Positions 5,903 to 6,344 of a stretch of 6,344 nucleotides of DNA are shown piece after piece. A program made the translations under genes and the position numbers. The DNA is from M55B157 sp040265115 (GTDB lineage: Bacteria > Actinomycetota > Actinomycetes > S36-B12): contig JBDQGZ010000113.1 in the NCBI GenBank assembly GCA_040265115.1, positions 1-6,344 on the forward strand. The letters run 5' to 3'. Within the stretch, counting starts at the first letter, position 1. Each line of letters begins with the position of its first letter. The notes under the pieces are model-generated. The model had not been told where the DNA came from, did not search any database, and worked only from the letters and a program-made list of their open reading frames with translations.

Positions 5903-5976
5903 GGGCCTGTAGCTCAGTTGGCTAGAGCACGTCCCTTACAAGGACGGGGTCGCCGGTTCGAGCCCGGCCGGGCCCA
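5903..5976 (+). tRNA. tRNA-Val (anticodon TAC)
   Basis: A complete cloverleaf can be drawn. The acceptor stem is GGGCCTG with CGGGCCC, one G-T pair, and the discriminator is A. The D stem is GCTC/GAGC with loop AGTTGGCTA. The anticodon stem is CGTCC/GGACG with loop CTTACAA, anticodon TAC at 5937-5939. A five-base variable loop and T arm GCCGG-TTCGAGC-CCGGC follow. It decodes valine GTA and probably other GTN codons by wobble. The 3' CCA is not encoded (CTAG follows), so it must be added by the CCA-adding enzyme after RNase P and 3' processing. It stands alone, with no further tRNA in the window, and is divergent from the Nif3 operon. Confidence 0.97.
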
Positions 5977-6031
5977 CTAGAACCGATCCTTCGTAATGCG
6001 CGATCCCTTGATCGGGTGTCCACTATTCCTA

Positions 6032-6073
6032 GGCCGTGGTCGTCAGCGGCCCGAGACGCAGGCGACCACGGCC
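6032..6073 (+). other. Long imperfect hairpin between tRNA-Val and the next gene
   Basis: GGCCGTGGTCG at 6032-6042 pairs exactly with 6063-6073, and the stem can extend inward by a G-T and a C-G pair (6043-6044 with 6061-6062), leaving a 16-nt loop. No T tract follows. It lies 56 nt after the tRNA and 38 nt before the ATG at 6111. It could be a weak tRNA terminator, a leader structure, or a dyad bound by a regulator. Confidence 0.5.
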
Positions 6074-6110
6074 CATCAGCCCCCAGGGGATAGCCCGAGG
6101 AGGCGGCTCG

Positions 6111-6344
6111 ATGTCCGACCCACTCCACCCCGCTCCCGGCGATACCGGGCGCGCTGGGTCCCATCTCGATCGACTCCTCGACGACAGCGTCACCGGTTGG
6201 GACAGCGCGATCGCCGCCCTCGATTCGACGCGTCCCACCCTCGACCTTGACGGCCCCTCCAGACATCGGGGCCGGACGGTTCGCGAGTCCCTACTCGCTG
6301 TCGGTCAGTGGCCGGGCGGGGCCGATCTGACCAGAATGCGCGAA
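6111..6344 (+). CDS. N-terminal part of a possible maleylpyruvate isomerase/DinB-like protein (3' partial)
   Basis: An open frame of 78 codons runs from ATG 6111 to the window edge without a stop. GAGGAGG sits 7 nt before the ATG, the clearest Shine-Dalgarno sequence in the window apart from that of the zinc-ribbon gene. After a Pro/Gly-rich start, SHLDRLLDDSVTGWDSAIAALD (residues 17-38) looks helical, and DGPSRHRGRTVRESLLAVGQWP (50-71) resembles the P-T/S-R-x-x-G-W-T-V-R-D-x-L-x-H-L segment of mycothiol-dependent maleylpyruvate isomerase N-terminal/DinB-like domains. The family Trp and metal-binding His of that segment are not conserved here (R and A instead), so the call is weak. The rest of the gene lies outside the window. 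Confidence 0.55.
   Translation, partial: MSDPLHPAPGDTGRAGSHLDRLLDDSVTGWDSAIAALDSTRPTLDLDGPSRHRGRTVRESLLAVGQWPGGADLTRMRE

Noticed and set aside
5240..5980. 246-codon plus-strand frame ending inside tRNA-Val
   Set aside because: It is antisense to the Nif3-like gene, and its C terminus (VAQLARARPLQGRGRRFEP) is a translated tRNA, a known annotation artefact.
6001..6014. CGATC-CCTT-GATCG hairpin as a tRNA-Val terminator
   Set aside because: The stem is short and AT-containing, with no following T tract; too weak to call.

Overview
This window reads as part of a high-GC actinobacterial chromosome. The evidence is a methionine aminopeptidase with the proline-rich N-terminal extension of mycobacterial MetAP1c, a fused RNase HI/histidine-phosphatase protein, a lysine/arginine-rich histone-like tail, a tRNA gene without encoded CCA, GTG starts, and -10-like hexamers close to start codons with no ribosome binding site. 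I cannot name the genus. The phosphatase/zinc-ribbon/Nif3 order matches the Rv2228c-Rv2229c-Rv2230c neighbourhood of Mycobacterium, so this is mostly core genome.

Left part (1-1883). The 3' end of a histone-like (HU/H1-type) gene consists of four perfect 30-bp tandem repeats plus a partial one. It ends at a strong GC-rich hairpin terminator that it probably shares with a small convergent SPOR-like gene. Divergent from the SPOR-like gene are map (type I methionine aminopeptidase) and, 10 nt downstream, a MarR-family regulator.

Middle part (1884-3108). The RNase P RNA gene (rnpB) lies on the minus strand, tail to tail with the MarR gene and head to head with a YaaA-family (peroxide stress) gene. 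YaaA in turn converges on the next operon, with overlapping stop codons.

Right part (3105-6344). A tight minus-strand operon runs Nif3-like protein, then coiled-coil/zinc-ribbon protein, then RNase HI-phosphatase. Each junction is a 4-nt stop/start overlap, and the first of these implies a CTG start codon. Divergent from the operon is tRNA-Val(TAC). Next comes a leader with a long imperfect hairpin, and then the start of a plus-strand gene cut by the window edge, weakly resembling mycothiol-dependent maleylpyruvate isomerase/DinB-type proteins.

I see no insertion sequence, CRISPR array, prophage or recognisable defence or secondary-metabolism system. The points most worth a second look are the perfect repeat array, the CTG start, the probable leaderless starts, and the two head-to-head pairs of an RNA gene and a protein gene with closely spaced -10 elements.
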